64,000 nucleotides of DNA from assembly GCA_030544215.1 (NCBI GenBank), contig JARZZO010000001.1:38343670-38407669 (forward strand). The letters run 5' to 3'. Numbering within the stretch: the first letter of the stretch is position 1; the number at the start of each line of letters is the position of its first letter. Under the pieces are notes generated by a model that was given only the letters and a program-made list of their open reading frames with translations, did not search any database and was not told where the DNA came from. Positions 31,508 through 44,260 of the stretch are shown piece by piece. The DNA comes from Zantedeschia hybrid cultivar. Taxonomy: Eukaryota; Streptophyta; Magnoliopsida; Alismatales; Araceae. The translations under genes and the position numbers were made by a program.

Positions 31508-32545
31508 CTACTCATCGCTCGGTCCCTGACCTGCCTTGTTCTTCTGGGGACAGTTCCTCGCGAGATGTCCCTTCCTACCACAGGCAAAACAACTACCGGT
31601 GATCAAGGGACATATCCTGTTGCCATGAAACCTGCCACAACGGGGACAACGATCCGCAGTGTCCCGCCTCGCCTCCTGTTGCCAGCCGTCCTCTGCCCCC
31701 ATCTGCTGAACCGAATCATCCTCATCCTCGTAAGGTGCCTCCTGAAACTGGACCTCGAACGAACTCGAACCGCCTGCCGAGAAGGCTGCTGATCTAACCC
31801 TGCTACGCTGCTTCTCCTGTGCTGAATACTCCGATTCTTTTGCCGAGTGTTGAAACTGCATCTCCACCGCTGCCGCGCACCGAACCGCTGATGCCAGATC
31901 CTTACAACAATGAGCTGCCACAAACTCCCTCAAATCATGCTGAAGTCCATCCACGAATTTCTCCGTCCTCAGATCCTCACGCTCAGATATGTGTGGAGCA
32001 AACCTTCCCAGGGCTACAAATTTCATCTGATAGTCTAGAACTGACATATCACCCTGCACCAAATCCATAAACTCTCTTTCCTTGGCCCTGCGAACATGCC
32101 TCGGAAGGTACTGTCCACTAAACTCTCTCACAAAGCCTTCCCAAGGAATCTCCCTCAAAGACCTATCTGGAAACATCAACCCCTTGATGGTAACCCACCA
32201 ATCATAAGCATCGCCCTTCAGCAAGTAGGTTGCCAACAAGGTCTTGTCACTCTCAGCACATTCTAGAACATCAAACAACTTCTCCACTTCCTTAATCCAC
32301 TGAGCTGCCGTATCTGGAACAGGTTGACCCGTGAAAGAAGGGGGCTTCAGCTTCAAGAACCGCTCCACCACCGTAGAATGGCCACCTCGGGAACTGGACC
32401 CCTCAGTTCCATCCCTCTGCTAATATCTAACCATAGCCCCAATCATGGTTTCCATGAAACGATCCACATCATGACCTTCTGCCCTCGAATCACCACCACC
32501 TGCTCTCGCACCCCGAGCCACCGGAGCTCTCCGCTTCGGCGCCAT
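31508..32545 (-). pseudogene. gag: ChrC gag
   Basis: It starts MAPKRRAPVARG at 32545 and would encode about 345 residues. The gag domain is at about residues 58-220 (RFLKLKPPSFTGQPVPDTA, AYDWWVTIKGL, KFVDGLQHDLREFV). Two zinc knuckles end the protein: CPRCGRFHGNRIC and CFACGRKGHLARNC. A single TAG at 32420-32422, codon 42, where Gln is likely, interrupts it; an internal Met downstream (32371) would give a nearly complete product. The protein ends naturally at 31508, with no protease following. Confidence 0.88.
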
Positions 32546-32685
32546 CGCTGCTCCACAACACGCAATTCGAACCAAAACACGTCAAATCCTATCAATCTAC
32601 ACCAGCAGCCATCGCCTGTACAGACTCGCACTTATTGTTGGACTATAATATCTAACCCAGTTTATCACATACTCGACCAGACTGA

Positions 32686-32697
32686 GCTCTGATACCA
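32686..32697 (-). other. Primer binding site, Met-tRNA type (ChrC)
   Basis: TGGTATCAGAGC on the minus strand, two bases from the LTR end at 32700. Confidence 0.85.
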
Positions 32698-32699
32698 AC

Positions 32700-35458
32700 T
32701 GTAACGACCCGCCATCCTATGACCGGAGACCCGGTCACTAAATGGATGTCGGCCCATTAACTACGGGTTCACACCCGGATCTCACACAACACGCCTGGAG
32801 GAGTAAGTGCTAAACAAGGCTAAATATAACAATCGCACGGACTACAAAGGTAAACGAGTGCGCAGAAAGGGAAATATCAATGTCCGTATACAGTCCAACA
32901 ATAATTACATGTCCAACAAATTAAATATGTACAGGCAGAAGGAAAGTACAACAACATCGGGGCATACCCCGGAACTAAGACAGCTGCTGGTCCGCACCCC
33001 AAGAAGGCACCACACGCCTCCACGCGCCGCGAGGTCCACACCTGAAACCGCAGGGAGTGAGCCACACCAGAAATGGGCTCAGTAGGGATCATCCGATCCC
33101 CTGCCTCCCACTCACACACCCACAAGTGTAACAACAGGAATATATGGCAATTTAAGTAAAGCAGTAAACACAGCACCCAACTCTGACATGAAACGCACGG
33201 CAAGCAGTGTAACAAGAACCATTCTAAGTAATCCGAAGAACCCAACACAGAGTCACGACTCACAGTCAAAGTCCGCGAAGCGACTGAACCACACTGTCGA
33301 CCGAAGTCGAACGTCGCCTCCCAACACTACCACCACTGCTCACGCCTGTCCACCCCTACAGCGTTCCGGGGCACTGTAGGGTGAGGCAGCAAGCTAAACT
33401 AGGACTAGCTGGACTCAGTGTACCGCCACTGCCAGCTACGTGTGCACACAAGCAGTCTAGACTACTGTCCTACCACCGGATTGCCTCCACGCTAGGCCTC
33501 AGCGCTTCAGGAGGGCCCTGGGGGCCGGCGAACCCCCGTCAAGCCGAAGCTACAGGAACTACCCACAAACCCAACTCTCCCGGGCTGCGTCAGGCCAAGG
33601 GCTATAGGTACCACTCGTAACCTTGATCAAAGGTCACATCAGGCCCACTGGCTAAAGGGTAAACCAACTCCCACCAGAAACACCACCAGCTCCACAGCAA
33701 GAAACACGCTAGAAGCTGTCACGACAACCAAGGGAAGCCCCGACCCGCTGAGACCAAACAGCAACCCCTCGGATAGCACACCAGCTGCTCCGGCCCGACA
33801 GGCTCAAGGTGGTTCTGCTTCTCTCAGCCAAGGGTAAAACACAACATACACCACTCCACAGACACCATGACCCTGTCCCCATCGGTCCATGGTGACAACG
33901 TAAACCACAGTTAACACGATCCATAATCGCATAACACAAACACACATATAATCACGATTCCATTCGCACAGTAAACCTCAGTCTCAGTATATAGCTAAAG
34001 CACACCCACACTCACACAGGTGATGTAAATCCACTCACGCATAAGTCCTCAATCCCAGTGTACAACATAAAATATGCCTCAGAACCTTCAACAGTGAAAC
34101 ACATGCTAAAACCAGCAATATAACACTTCTGTCTTGAATCGCGTCGACCGAGGTCGACGCCATTCAAGTCCCTCAGACAGGTTCAGTTAAACGTCAGATT
34201 ATTCCTTGAAACGCGTCTTCACAGGGAGACGCCCTTTGAAACGCGTCCGCCACCATCGACGCCATTCACATTAAAAACCCAGAATTTCAACACCCAAGCG
34301 GGGCGATTTCCTGCCTAAATGGCGTCATGGTGGCCCGACGTCCTTTATAAAAGGCGTCGTCCACCCATGACATCATTTAGCGTCAGGAACTCTATTTAAT
34401 GAGACCTCGAACAGGGGGATTTCTGCCCCTAAAAGGCGTCGTACGGCCCAGACGCCTTTTGAAAGGCGTCGACCAGGAACGACGCCGTTTAGCGCCAGAA
34501 ACCAGGTTCCCTGGTTCGAACCGAGGGTTCCTCCCTTGAACCCCAAGCACCCCGAAAACCCCAAAATCAAAGGGGGAAGGAGAGAAGCTCAACCACACAA
34601 TCATGCTTACGAAAACACGATCTCAAACACCGTCATTCTCACATGGAACCCCCCCCTAAGCATGCTCAATCTATCCCCCCAAACACCACGTCACGCCGAG
34701 AATCACATGAACATCACATGCAAGGTTCGTCCCCCTACCGGTTCTCGAACTCCTCCAAGCTCCTTGCCGCCGACCCGTCTCGCCCCACGCCGCCGCCGGT
34801 ATCCTCGAGGACGTCGCCACTCCGCCGGGACGTCGGCCGCCGTCCGGAGAAGGGAACGCCGCGAAGAAGGTGGTGGAGGTAGAGGTGAGAGGTAGGGAAG
34901 CTACGGAGTGATGGAAGAGGAAGAAGAGGGAGGGAAGGAAGGAAGGAAGGAGGGCGGAGAGAGCGGAGAGGGCAAAGAGAGAGAGTGGAGAGGCGAAAGT
35001 GAGGGAAGGAAGGAGAGGCTCGCGGGGTCAACTAGAATCCCGCTAAAACGCGTCGATCGAGGCAGACGCCATTCAGTCTGACAGGACGGCCGTACTGACA
35101 CCGCTCTGAAACGCGTCGCCCACCACGGACGCCGTTCAGACGACAAGACAGGCCGTACTGACAACGCTCTGGCGCCGTACCCTGACACCGCAGGTGTCGC
35201 AGTCTGAAACGCGTCGACCGAGGTGGACGCCGTTCAGACAAATCTGATAGGGGCCGTACTCTCGCGGCCCGAAACCCGCCCACGTGGCGCAACAACCAAC
35301 AGACCTAAATGGCGTCCACACACCCTGACGCCTTTTGAAAGGCGTCGAGCACTGTTGACGCCATTCAGCCAGCAATCTCAAGACCCCTCCAGGGTCCAAA
35401 CCAGGGGATCCGGCCCGAACCCGACCCGAATACAGAACCCGAAATCTCAGTCATTACA
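32700..35458 (-). mobile_element. ChrC 5' LTR
   Basis: It is the same length as the 3' LTR (2759 bp) and nearly identical. The multi-hairpin module lies at 32957-33100. The CT-rich leader (minus) is at about 34910-35010, preceded on the minus strand by the conserved GACCCCGCGAGCC block. Confidence 0.93.
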
Positions 35459-35463
35459 GATTG

Positions 35464-36602
35464 ACTTAAGGTCAGGATATTACCAGATGAGGATCCATGA
35501 GGTTGATGTGAGTAAGACGACTTTTAGGACTCGGTACGGACATTATGAGTTTGTGGTTATGCCTTTCGGCTTGACCAATGCGCCAGCGGCTTTTATGGAT
35601 TTGATGAACCGAGTCTTCAGGGCCTACCTGGATCAGTTTGTAGTGGTGTTTGTTGATGATATTTTGGCGTATTCTTCTTCTGAAGAAGAACATGCCACAC
35701 ATCTTTAGGTGGTGTTCCATGTTTTGAGAGAGCACCAACTTTATGCTAAGTTTAGCATGTGTGAATTCTGGTTAGACAAGGTGCACTTCCTGGGGCATGT
35801 CATTTCTGGAGATGGCATTACGGTGGACTCAACCAAGATTGAGGCAGTGGTGGACTGGGGCAGACCGACGACAGTGACCGAGATCAGGAGCTTTCTAGGA
35901 TTGGCAGGGTATTACAGACGGTTCGTCTAGGATTTTTCTTCGATAGCGACCCCCTTGTCGAGGTTGACTCATAAGGGAGTTCGTTTTGTGTGGACCGAGG
36001 AGTGTGAGCAGAGCTTTACTGAGTTGAAGGCTCGTCTCACTTCGGCTCCAGTTCTGGTGCTTCCTTCAGGTTCAGGTGGATTCGTGGTTTATTCGGATGC
36101 ATCTCGTCTAGGTTTGGGTGCGGTTCTGATGTAACATAGTAAGGTTGTGGCCTATGCTTCTAGGCAATTGAAGAAGCATGAGGAAAATTATCCCACTTAT
36201 GACTTAGAGTTGGCAGCTGTAGTTTTTGCACTGAAGATCTGGCGGCACTATTTATATGGAGAGAAGTTTCAAGTCTTCACTGATCATAAGAGCTTGAAGT
36301 ATGTGTTCTCGCAGAAGGATTTGAACTTGAGGCAGCACAGGTGGATGGAGTTTATCAAATATTATGATCTCGACCTTTCTTCTCATCCGGGCAAGGCAAA
36401 CATGGTGGCAGATGCCTTGAGTCGGAAGACGGTCATATCACATCTTATGATTAAGCAATGGAGGTTATATGAACAGGTTGTGGAATCTTCCTTTAGGATT
36501 CCTCGAGAGGCTGATAGAGCTGTGTTGGCCAGCTTAACTGTGAGGCCAGCAGTGTACCATGCAGTGATCGAGGCTCAGAGAGCAGATGCAGAGTTACCGT
36601 AG
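35464..36602 (+). pseudogene. pol: ChrB reverse transcriptase C-terminal part and RNase H
   Basis: It resumes RT at DLRSGYYQMRI and keeps the catalytic FVDD, then the thumb and RNase H with SDASRLGLGAVLM, ELAAVVFALKIWRHYL, VFTDHKSLKYVF and VADALSRK. In-frame stops occur at 35706, 35928, 36132 and 36600; compared with ChrD, the last three replace CAG (Gln) codons. No frameshift occurs across this segment. Confidence 0.88.
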
Positions 36603-37960
36603 ATTCTCCAGATACCAGAGGTGGAGTTGTGGGATGATGGCACAGTCAGATTTAGAGGCAGTCACTATGTTCCAGTTGAGGAGGAAGTGCACAGGAGTAT
36701 CCTAGATGAGGCTCACCATACTAGATATGCAGTGCATTCCAGAACGACTAAGATGTATCATTGTTTGAGGAGGCACTTTTGGTGGCCTGGTATAAAGAAG
36801 GACGTAGCTGATTATGTGGCAAGGTGCCTAACCTGTCAGCAAGTTAAGGCAAAGCACCAGAGACTAGGAGGGTTGCTGCAGCCGTTACCGATCTCGGAGT
36901 GGAAATGGGAGCACGTGACTATGGACTTTGTCATGGGATTGCCCATGTCACCCGGCAGGAGAGATGTGATATGGGTCATTATGGATCGATTGACCAAGTC
37001 TACAACTTTCTAGCTATTAGGAAGGACTGGTCAGTCAGTAAGTTGGCTAGGTTGTTTGTGGACCGGATCATCTCTCTGCACGGGGTGCCCTTGTCCATCG
37101 TGTCAGACCGGGATCCGAGATTCACTTCTAGGTTTTGGAAGAGTTTTCAGAGGACCTTGGGTACGCAGTTATCCTTTAGCTCGACTTATCATCTTGAGAC
37201 TGGTGGATAGTTGGAGAGGACTATTCAAACATTGGAGGATATGCTCAGGTCTTGTTGCCTAGATTGGGGAGGTTCTTGGGAGCAGCACTTGCCTACGGTG
37301 GAGTTTGCTTGCAACAACAGTAATCATTCTAGTATCGGCATGGCGCCGTATGAGGCATTGTACGGGTGGCCGTGTCGATCTCCTGTGAGTTGGTCAGAGA
37401 TTGGCGAGAAGCAGATAGTAGGGCCAGAGTTGGTACAGCAGTGTGCTGAGGTTGCAAGAGTAGTGCAGCAGAGGTTGACTACAGCTCAGGGCAGGCAGAA
37501 GAGTTATGTAGATATCCGTAGGAGGCCACTTGAGTTCGAGGTTGGGGACCACGTGTTTCTCCGAATCTTACCCTCCAAGGGTGTGATGAGATTTGGGAAG
37601 CGAGGAAAGCTGAGTCTAAGATATATTGGGCCTTTTCCCATTCTTGCTCGAATTGGGGAAACAACATATCAGCTAGCCTTGCCACCTAGTCTTGTAGGAG
37701 TGCACCATGTGTTCCATATTTCCTTACTGAGGAAGTATGTTTAGGATCCGTCTCATATCTTGGACTTTTCGGAATTGGAAGTCGCAGAGAACTTGTCCTT
37801 TCTGGAATTTCCAGAGCGTATTGAGGATCGCAGGGAACAGGTCATCAGGAACAAGGTTGTTCCTCTGGTTAAGATAATTTGGCAGCATCGCTCCGGAGGC
37901 GAGGTGAGCTGGGAGCGAGAGGAGGAGATGCGAGAACAGTTTCCCTACCTTTTCTTGTAA
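36603..37960 (+). pseudogene. pol: ChrB integrase and chromodomain
   Basis: It has the zinc finger H..H..C..C (HHTRYAVHSRTTKM to CLTCQQVK) and catalytic core with MDFVMG and VSDRDPRF. A one-base deletion near 37000 shifts the frame, and a TAG at 37208 again replaces the CAG found in ChrD, two codons before the catalytic Glu. The Asp of the DGQSE motif is Gly here. The C-terminal part ends with a chromodomain-like IEDRREQVIRNKVVPLVKII...WEREEEM stretch, typical of chromoviruses, stopping at TAA 37958-37960 after a TAG at 37742. Confidence 0.87.
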
Positions 37961-38032
37961 GTTCTCTTGTGAGCGTATATCATCAATTTTTCGATCTCGT
38001 TATTTTATAACAACAATTTCAGGGACGAAATT

Positions 38033-38050
38033 CTTTTAAGGGGGGGAGAA
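38033..38050 (+). other. Polypurine tract of ChrB
   Basis: CTTTTAAGGGGGGAGAA directly before the 3' LTR. It is the same as in ChrC and ChrD, with one terminal change. Confidence 0.8.
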
Positions 38051-38960
38051 TATAAGGATTGAGGTTTCGGATTCGGTTATCGGGTCAATTTCGAAGTCGG
38101 ACCCCTTGGTTTGGGCCTTTGTGGGACTGGGGTTCAAACGGTGTCTAGTTAGGAAGACGCATTTTAGAATGTGCCACGTGGGTGCCATGTGGACGGGCGT
38201 TGGGGTGCGAGAGTACGGCCCCGGTCTTATCGTCTTAATAGCGTCTTTAATGGTCGACGCCATTCAAAGATCTGACAGTGTACGACCCCCGTCTTGTCAT
38301 CTGAAAGGCGGCTACCTTGGACGACGTATTTTAGCAAGCTTCAATTTGACCCCGCGAGCCCTCCCTCATTTTCCTCATTCTCTCCACTTCTTTCTCTCTC
38401 CTCCCCCCTTCCTCTCTGAACCTCCGGTGCCCCCTTCCCCTCTTCCTTCCCTTCCTCCTCTCCATCCACTCCATGTAACTCGGGGAGGCTGAAAGAGAAC
38501 CTGTCTGTGGGTGTTAAATGGCGTCTGGGGACAGCGACGCCATTTAAAAAGGCGGCTTCCACCCAGGACGCGATTTAACACAGATAAGGGGTTCTGTCTC
38601 TGGCTCAAATAACGTCCAAGGACAGCGATGCCTTTTAAAAGGCTGCTCCAACACTATTTAGGCCATATTCCAAGCCTAGTTTTATGTAAACTAGTTTAAG
38701 GGTCTTGAATCGCGTCGTCCGACGTCGGCCACGGGCGACGCAATTCAAGACAGAACCTCATTAATCCATGTCATTAACATATGTTTACATTGTTATATAG
38801 TTTGGTTAAATGCATGCTTGAAACCGTACTTGAGGATGTGGATTTCTACGTGATCGGATCGCACTGTGATGTGTTTTGTGCGGCCGTGGGCCTAGAGTGA
38901 CAGTTGTTAGCGCTTAAGCACTATGTGTCGGTGTGGGAGTGACACGGCGCCAGTGTGGGA
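38051..38960 (+). mobile_element. ChrB 3' LTR, left part
   Basis: It starts TATAAGGATTGAGG where TGTAAGG is expected, so the terminal TG is mutated to TA. It carries GGCGTC/GACGCC modules at about 38240-38340, 38518-38580 and 38708-38750 and a CT-rich leader (38365-38470) after GACCCCGCGAGCC. It is interrupted at 38960 by CopB and continues at 49036/49041. Confidence 0.87.
38956..38960. repeat. Target site duplication of CopB, left copy (TGGGA)
   Basis: TGGGA is repeated at 49036-49040 on the other side of CopB, and the ChrB LTR reads through across the site. Confidence 0.93.
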
Positions 38961-40552
38961 TGTTGGGATCCAGGCGGGACGCGAAGAACGCAGCGGAAAC
39001 GACGAACAAAAAATTATTATCTCGCCCGATGCCCACTAATACCATTCAGAACGAAAGGCTAAAACCGAAAACTAACGGGAAGTAATCTGATTATCGTGCG
39101 TGGATTTGAATCCGCTTCAGTCTCGGTTTCGTCGAGAAGATGCTGCGAGCCGCACAAGCGTCCGGCCTCCAGCGGTATCCACGCGATCCTACGCGGTGGT
39201 TCTTCCTCGATCCCTCGTCCGTATCAGCTTGCTCGTTGAAGATCCGTTGCCGTAACGATTGTCGAAAACCCGCCGACGGGAATTCCTGACTTTCGGGAAT
39301 CATGCGCGGCGGAGACGGAGGCACTCCCGGCGCCTCGAACGGTGCGCCCAGATGAGGAGAGAGAAAGCGGGGATGACGGCCAGCAAGGGGAAATCCTGGA
39401 GCTTGGCCCAGGGTTTCTCAACAGCGCGTATATATATTAAGTCGGCGCGACTTTTCACAAAAGTCACCGAGTTAATATAAATCCCACTTATGTACCACCG
39501 ACTGAGAATCTTATTGCGTATGACCCTCTAGGCCCATTTACCAGTCCGGTTTTCAGCCCGTTAAATCCAATAACTAGCTATTGACTTATTGTAATTAATT
39601 AATATCTAGATATTAACTAATTACTTAGCCGAATTAACATCGCATGTAAATTCAGTCGGACTTTCGATCAAGTTGGGTGCCAAGGAACACCATATGATCC
39701 TGGAAGGTAATGGGGTTCAGCAACCTACTTATAGAACCTGTCCTTCCACAGTTATCGCGTGGCTATAATACTTCGTTCGTACAATGCTCTCGAGTTAACC
39801 TAGGGTATGGTCAACTGTCAAACTCTAGATGGTCAACTCACTTGAATCAGACTCTGTTGTATAATATCCGAAAACCTCTTTTCTGATATTGTTTATGCTC
39901 TGGCTAGAGACTCCTATGGATCTATTCTAGAGCATTCTCTCTCCAGTTACCTGAGAGCGAACGATCCTTTATTGAACACACAATCACCTTCGAAGGTCTT
40001 CTGCTGGACCCGATCCTTAACTATTAGAGATCCCGTGGATAGGGATTCGTAGGTCAAGGTCAAAGTCCAGAAGTCCACCGACAAGGTGTCTTTGGTGTCT
40101 CAAGTCCAAGGATCAACCACGCCACTGTGACGATGAATCAAGCCGATTGACAGTCAGGTAAATTACCATTCGGCGATTCATGTCGGATCAGTTCAGTGAA
40201 CTCATTCCCCATTGACCACCTATAGGTTTACCATTGTGTCTCCACACGAGTAACTAACGAGATCAGTCACCCTCATCATATGAGCTAGAATAACGTGTAC
40301 TAGTCTAACCGGATATTTGATGTCCTTCTCAAACATCCTATGACTAGGAATAATTGAGAATATGTGTTTATAAGTCATCAGTCTCATTATTATGATCTCA
40401 TCATAATATGATGACTATTGCACATATTCATGGACTTCGTTATGCGCAAATATAAATATGCCAATCTACATAATGAATTTAATGACATTGATTAGTGAAC
40501 CAGATTGAAATAGGTGCCTTATGATTGGCTTAGAGGACACCTATATCCATCA
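38961..40552 (-). mobile_element. CopB 3' LTR, 1592 bp
   Basis: It matches 47445-49035 along its full length with scattered substitutions. TATA on the minus strand lies at 39428-39439 (TTAATATATATACGCGC). The open frame at 39259-39480 recurs in the other LTR and is not coding. Confidence 0.9.
39428..39439 (-). promoter_or_regulatory. TATA box of CopB 3' LTR
   Basis: TATATATA element on the minus strand, repeated in the 5' LTR at 47911-47922. Confidence 0.6.
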
Positions 40553-40661
40553 ATCTCCCACTTGGACTCAAGCCAATCACTTTCGCATTTGATCTCCATC
40601 AAATCTAGGTGATGCTCACAAAAGTTTGTGACTAAGACTTGGTCAGGGATCTGCTAAATTT
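40553..40661 (-). pseudogene. Relic of copia RNase H C-terminus in CopB
   Basis: On the minus strand, beginning near 40661, the translation gives ENLADP followed, after a TGA and one frame change, by a stretch including HHLDLMEIKCESDWLESKW and ending right at the purine tract. ADP...K and the DWLESKWEI ending are conserved in many Ty1/copia polyproteins, whose stop lies next to the 3' LTR. This is the only protein trace in CopB and places it in Ty1/copia, not Ty3/gypsy. The AAGTGGGAGAT at its end is also the polypurine tract. Confidence 0.75.
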
Positions 40662-40709
40662 TCTAACGATGGAGTATATTCCATTACGTTATTTCCTCTT
40701 TATTTTTTG

Positions 40710-41483
40710 TCTCTGAACCTGTGATAGAACCTCAGAATGTTCTACAACTTCTGAAGAGACCATGACTCGATCACACAATTCATTGCTCCCACTGTTGTTC
40801 TACAACGATGGGATGGCATTAGAGACCTTTTAGAACTACATCTAGTTTAGGGATGAACCTTTTTCATCCATACTCTTCTAATAACAGTATCACTTATTTA
40901 TGTCATCACCTTAATATCGAGTTCTGGATTGGAGCCATTCCAATCTATTCCTTTCTACTAGAAGGTTGAATCCATTATTTGACTTGAAATTTGAGTCAGT
41001 GTGACCTCATAGTTTCAAATCATCCTCTTCATATACGTGAATGCATCCTTAGCACTTCTCAAGTACTTAATGATGCATTTCACTCATGTATCCTTTGTCT
41101 CTAAATTTGTGAAGGAGCCTCAGAATGTTCTGCAACTTCTGAAGAGACCATGGCTCGATCACACAATTGATCGCTCCCACTATTGTCCTATAACAACGGA
41201 ATTTTATCAGACACCTTTTAGAACTACATCTAGTTCAGAGATGAACCTTTTTATCCATACTGTTCTAATAAGAATTTCACTTATTTATGTCATCACCTTA
41301 ATATCGAGTTCTGGATTGGAACCATTCAAATTCATTCCTTTCTACTAGAAGGTTGAATCCATTATTTGACTTGAAATTTGAGTCAGTGTGACCTCATAGT
41401 TTCAAATCATCATCTTCATATACGTGAATGCATCCTTAGCACTTCTCAAGTGCTTAATGATTCATTTCACTCCAGTATCCTTT
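40710..41483. repeat. Tandem duplication of a ~387-bp unit in CopB
   Basis: Two copies, starting near 40710 and 41097. Both contain CCTCAGAATGTTCT, GAAGAGACCATG, CTCGATCACACAATT, the TCACTTATTTATGTC block and GTGAATGCATCC. Divergence between copies looks moderate (several percent), so the duplication is not recent. Confidence 0.85.
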
Positions 41484-43839
41484 AAGGAACCTTTTTCTTC
41501 AAAGGAATAAATTTCATATCTCAACAATTGAGACTTATTATGAAATTTATGCCAAACATTTTGACATACAGGTCAATATAATATCCCCACCGATCTATCT
41601 TAATAGCTTCGTATTTCCAATACGTGGGATATTATAACTAAACTTATTGTGGAGGAAAACATGGTTAACAATGCTTTCACTAATAGTAACAACCTGAAGT
41701 CATTCTTAATGACTTTGATGTTATTATCATAAAGCATTACTAAAGCGACCGTGCACCTACTGTCCTTTTTGAACACACACACAATCCGTGACTATTCTTA
41801 ATGATCACATAGTATTTAACCATTAAGTCAAAACTTTTATTACAACTTAGGAAGCTTCAGTTTGATTCAAAATAATTTTGAAATCATAACTTGCTTCCTG
41901 GACATTCTAAAAGCTTTAAAGGTGTATCATATACATCTTACCTCAATCACATTGAGAGAGCGCTGTTAGTATCCAACTGTCATCATCTCATAATAATGAT
42001 AGGCAGTATTGACAACTTATCAATCTCAAAGTTGTAATCACAGAGAGCATCATTATCATAGATTTTAGATCATAATCTATTTTGAGCTCCTCTCATCTTG
42101 CTAAATTAGATATGTCAAACATATCCTTTTAGTCACTGAGAGAATCTCAAAAAATCTATGAAGCTCTCTGATGTGTTCTGACTAGTTCCAAACAACTAAA
42201 GATTATCTAATAATCTTATGTTAGCTTGTGGATCTAGAACATCTTCTAGTTTTATCAGCTCCCACTGTCTTCTTTGAGGACATATTCCTCTTCACAGAAG
42301 ACAGCTTTTAGGACGATAATTATTTCATTATCGCCTGGCCAATAATTGTAATGTCCAAACTCTTTAGACATTCACAAATTCACACCACCGTAATACCTGA
42401 CTTTTAAATTAGGTTTTTTCATACTTTACATCTCATATGAATTATTTGGTTTTCATATCTTATATGGACGTACACTGACTTATTTAGAACCATCTGTAAA
42501 GTATGGACATTTAATGTTTATACTCATGTTCACAAGGATAAGAATTAGGCAAATCTTATTATGCATTGCATCATATCTTAATAAGGTGCAATTCCTCCTT
42601 CTATCATATTACTATGATATACAATGAGGATCAATCGAGCGAGGATACAATTATCCTCTTAATGATTTATGTGAATCATATACTTAAGTATTAATTTCTT
42701 TGATTCAATCAAAAATTCTAATACTTCATATTGATCTTATACCTTAATTTCTCAGATGCATTCGTTTTGTACTTTAGTAAGTACATACAGTCGAATCATT
42801 TTAAGAGTAAACTATAAGGTAAGTCAATACCAGTGATTATCTTTGGCCTTTGAGCTGTTTACATCAATATGTATCAGCATCAATAATTCCTTATTGTACA
42901 ACCCCGTGTACAATACTGTAGATAATTAGGATTCACATAGTTCATTTATATAGGAGACTCGTGAACATTCATCACATGAAATGTCACTTTAAGAATCTAT
43001 AGCGCATTGACTGATTTGAACAACTATTGTTCCTTCTCAGTCAATGTTATTCTTGATATCTTATGCAACTAAATAACAATTATTCAGTTTCATATTTGAC
43101 TCTTATAGATATACAAAGATTTACTGTCTGACAGTAACCTATGAATATCATGAACAATTGTTGAGTCTAACTCAACACTTACATTTTCTCGATTTCATTT
43201 TACTTGTCTAAGTCTGCATACCATTATAGCTCTGAGATCCATTTCCAATATCTCATATTGGATACGCTAATTCTCCAATAGACATGCAAAAGTTGATAAT
43301 AAGAATATCTGAAATTTTTTTCAAATTTCATATTCGTTTTGCCTTTACCAGTATCTTTATATTGGTTGCAGTGGGAGAACTACTATTTTTCTATCTAAGC
43401 TGACCTTCCTTTATCCTTTCAGGTGTGGGTTCGACCGTTTAAAATCTGACCACTTGCCTTTCTGAAAGGCACATCATAAATATCTCTTCATCTTGGTCTA
43501 TCCAAATAAGAGATTTCATGACAATCATTGTCTTTCAAAAAGGCATAGCATGAGTACCTCTTCACTTTGGTCTATCCAAGTAAGAGGGATGCATGATATC
43601 TGATTAGGATAGTGACTTTCACTTACCCCTGAAGACATTCTTCAGAGTTTTCTAGTCAATCTGAATATGAGAAGTATTGGCATCCAATATGCCGAAATCT
43701 CGAATAGACGACATTTTAGTGAACGAAGGAAATAACGTGTTTTAAGCAGATAGTTCTGATAATTCAATTATGGTCTTTTATCTTGAATTATTTTTCACTA
43801 TTTTTTGACGGACTGTATAACCTTCAGGTATACAGAACA
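41484..43839 (-). other. CopB internal non-coding region
   Basis: About 2.3 kb of AT-rich sequence with stops in all frames. I recognise no gag, integrase or RT motif on either strand. Possibly heavily decayed pol or replacement sequence. Confidence 0.5.
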
Positions 43840-43896
43840 GAAGACTCCGACGGTCTCCTAGTAAGGATCAGAATCTTCAAGAATCATAGTATGACC

Positions 43897-44198
43897 TCGG
43901 GTAAACACATAGTATCATACCATTATCTTAGAGTAACCATCTCATGGTAATTGCAACTCCTTGCAATATCTGATCTTATTTCGGCTCCTAGGTCTTTAAT
44001 GGTCCCGAGTAAACACAGTAGACTATTATACCTGGTCTAAGCTTTACCATCAATACGTGACGGAGTAGAGTAAGAATGTAGCTCCCGGGTAAACGTGAGG
44101 ATAGCTATACCGGTCCTCTATTCCAAACTCAAGGCATCAAGATGCCATAGTTAATAGTCCTTTTATCAGATGGTGACAGATCTCGGGTAAACACATAG
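43897..44198. repeat. Four dispersed CTCGGGTAAACACATAG-type repeats in CopB
   Basis: Copies at 43897-43912, 44004-44020, 44082-44100 and 44181-44198, spaced 78-107 bp apart, each with variants of CGGGTAAACAC. They are embedded in units that also repeat AGTA/ACCAT motifs. They look like remnants of an old tandem array of about 95 bp. Confidence 0.65.
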
Positions 44199-44260
44199 AA
44201 ACTGCCATTACTAAATCAAGTTCTAAGAACTATATTGATGGAGAGCCACGCGGTACATAC

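Larger units (their letters stand above)
28386..35458 (-). mobile_element. ChrC: gag-only chromovirus-type LTR element (TR-GAG-like)
   Basis: A complete 7073-bp insertion with two LTRs of identical length (2759 bp), perfect GATTG duplication, polypurine tract and Met-tRNA primer site. The 1555-bp internal region encodes only Gag. It therefore fits the class of terminal-repeat elements with a GAG domain, which must borrow protease, RT and integrase. Comparing the LTRs by eye I find roughly two dozen substitutions and no indel, making it the youngest-looking insertion in the window. Confidence 0.93.
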
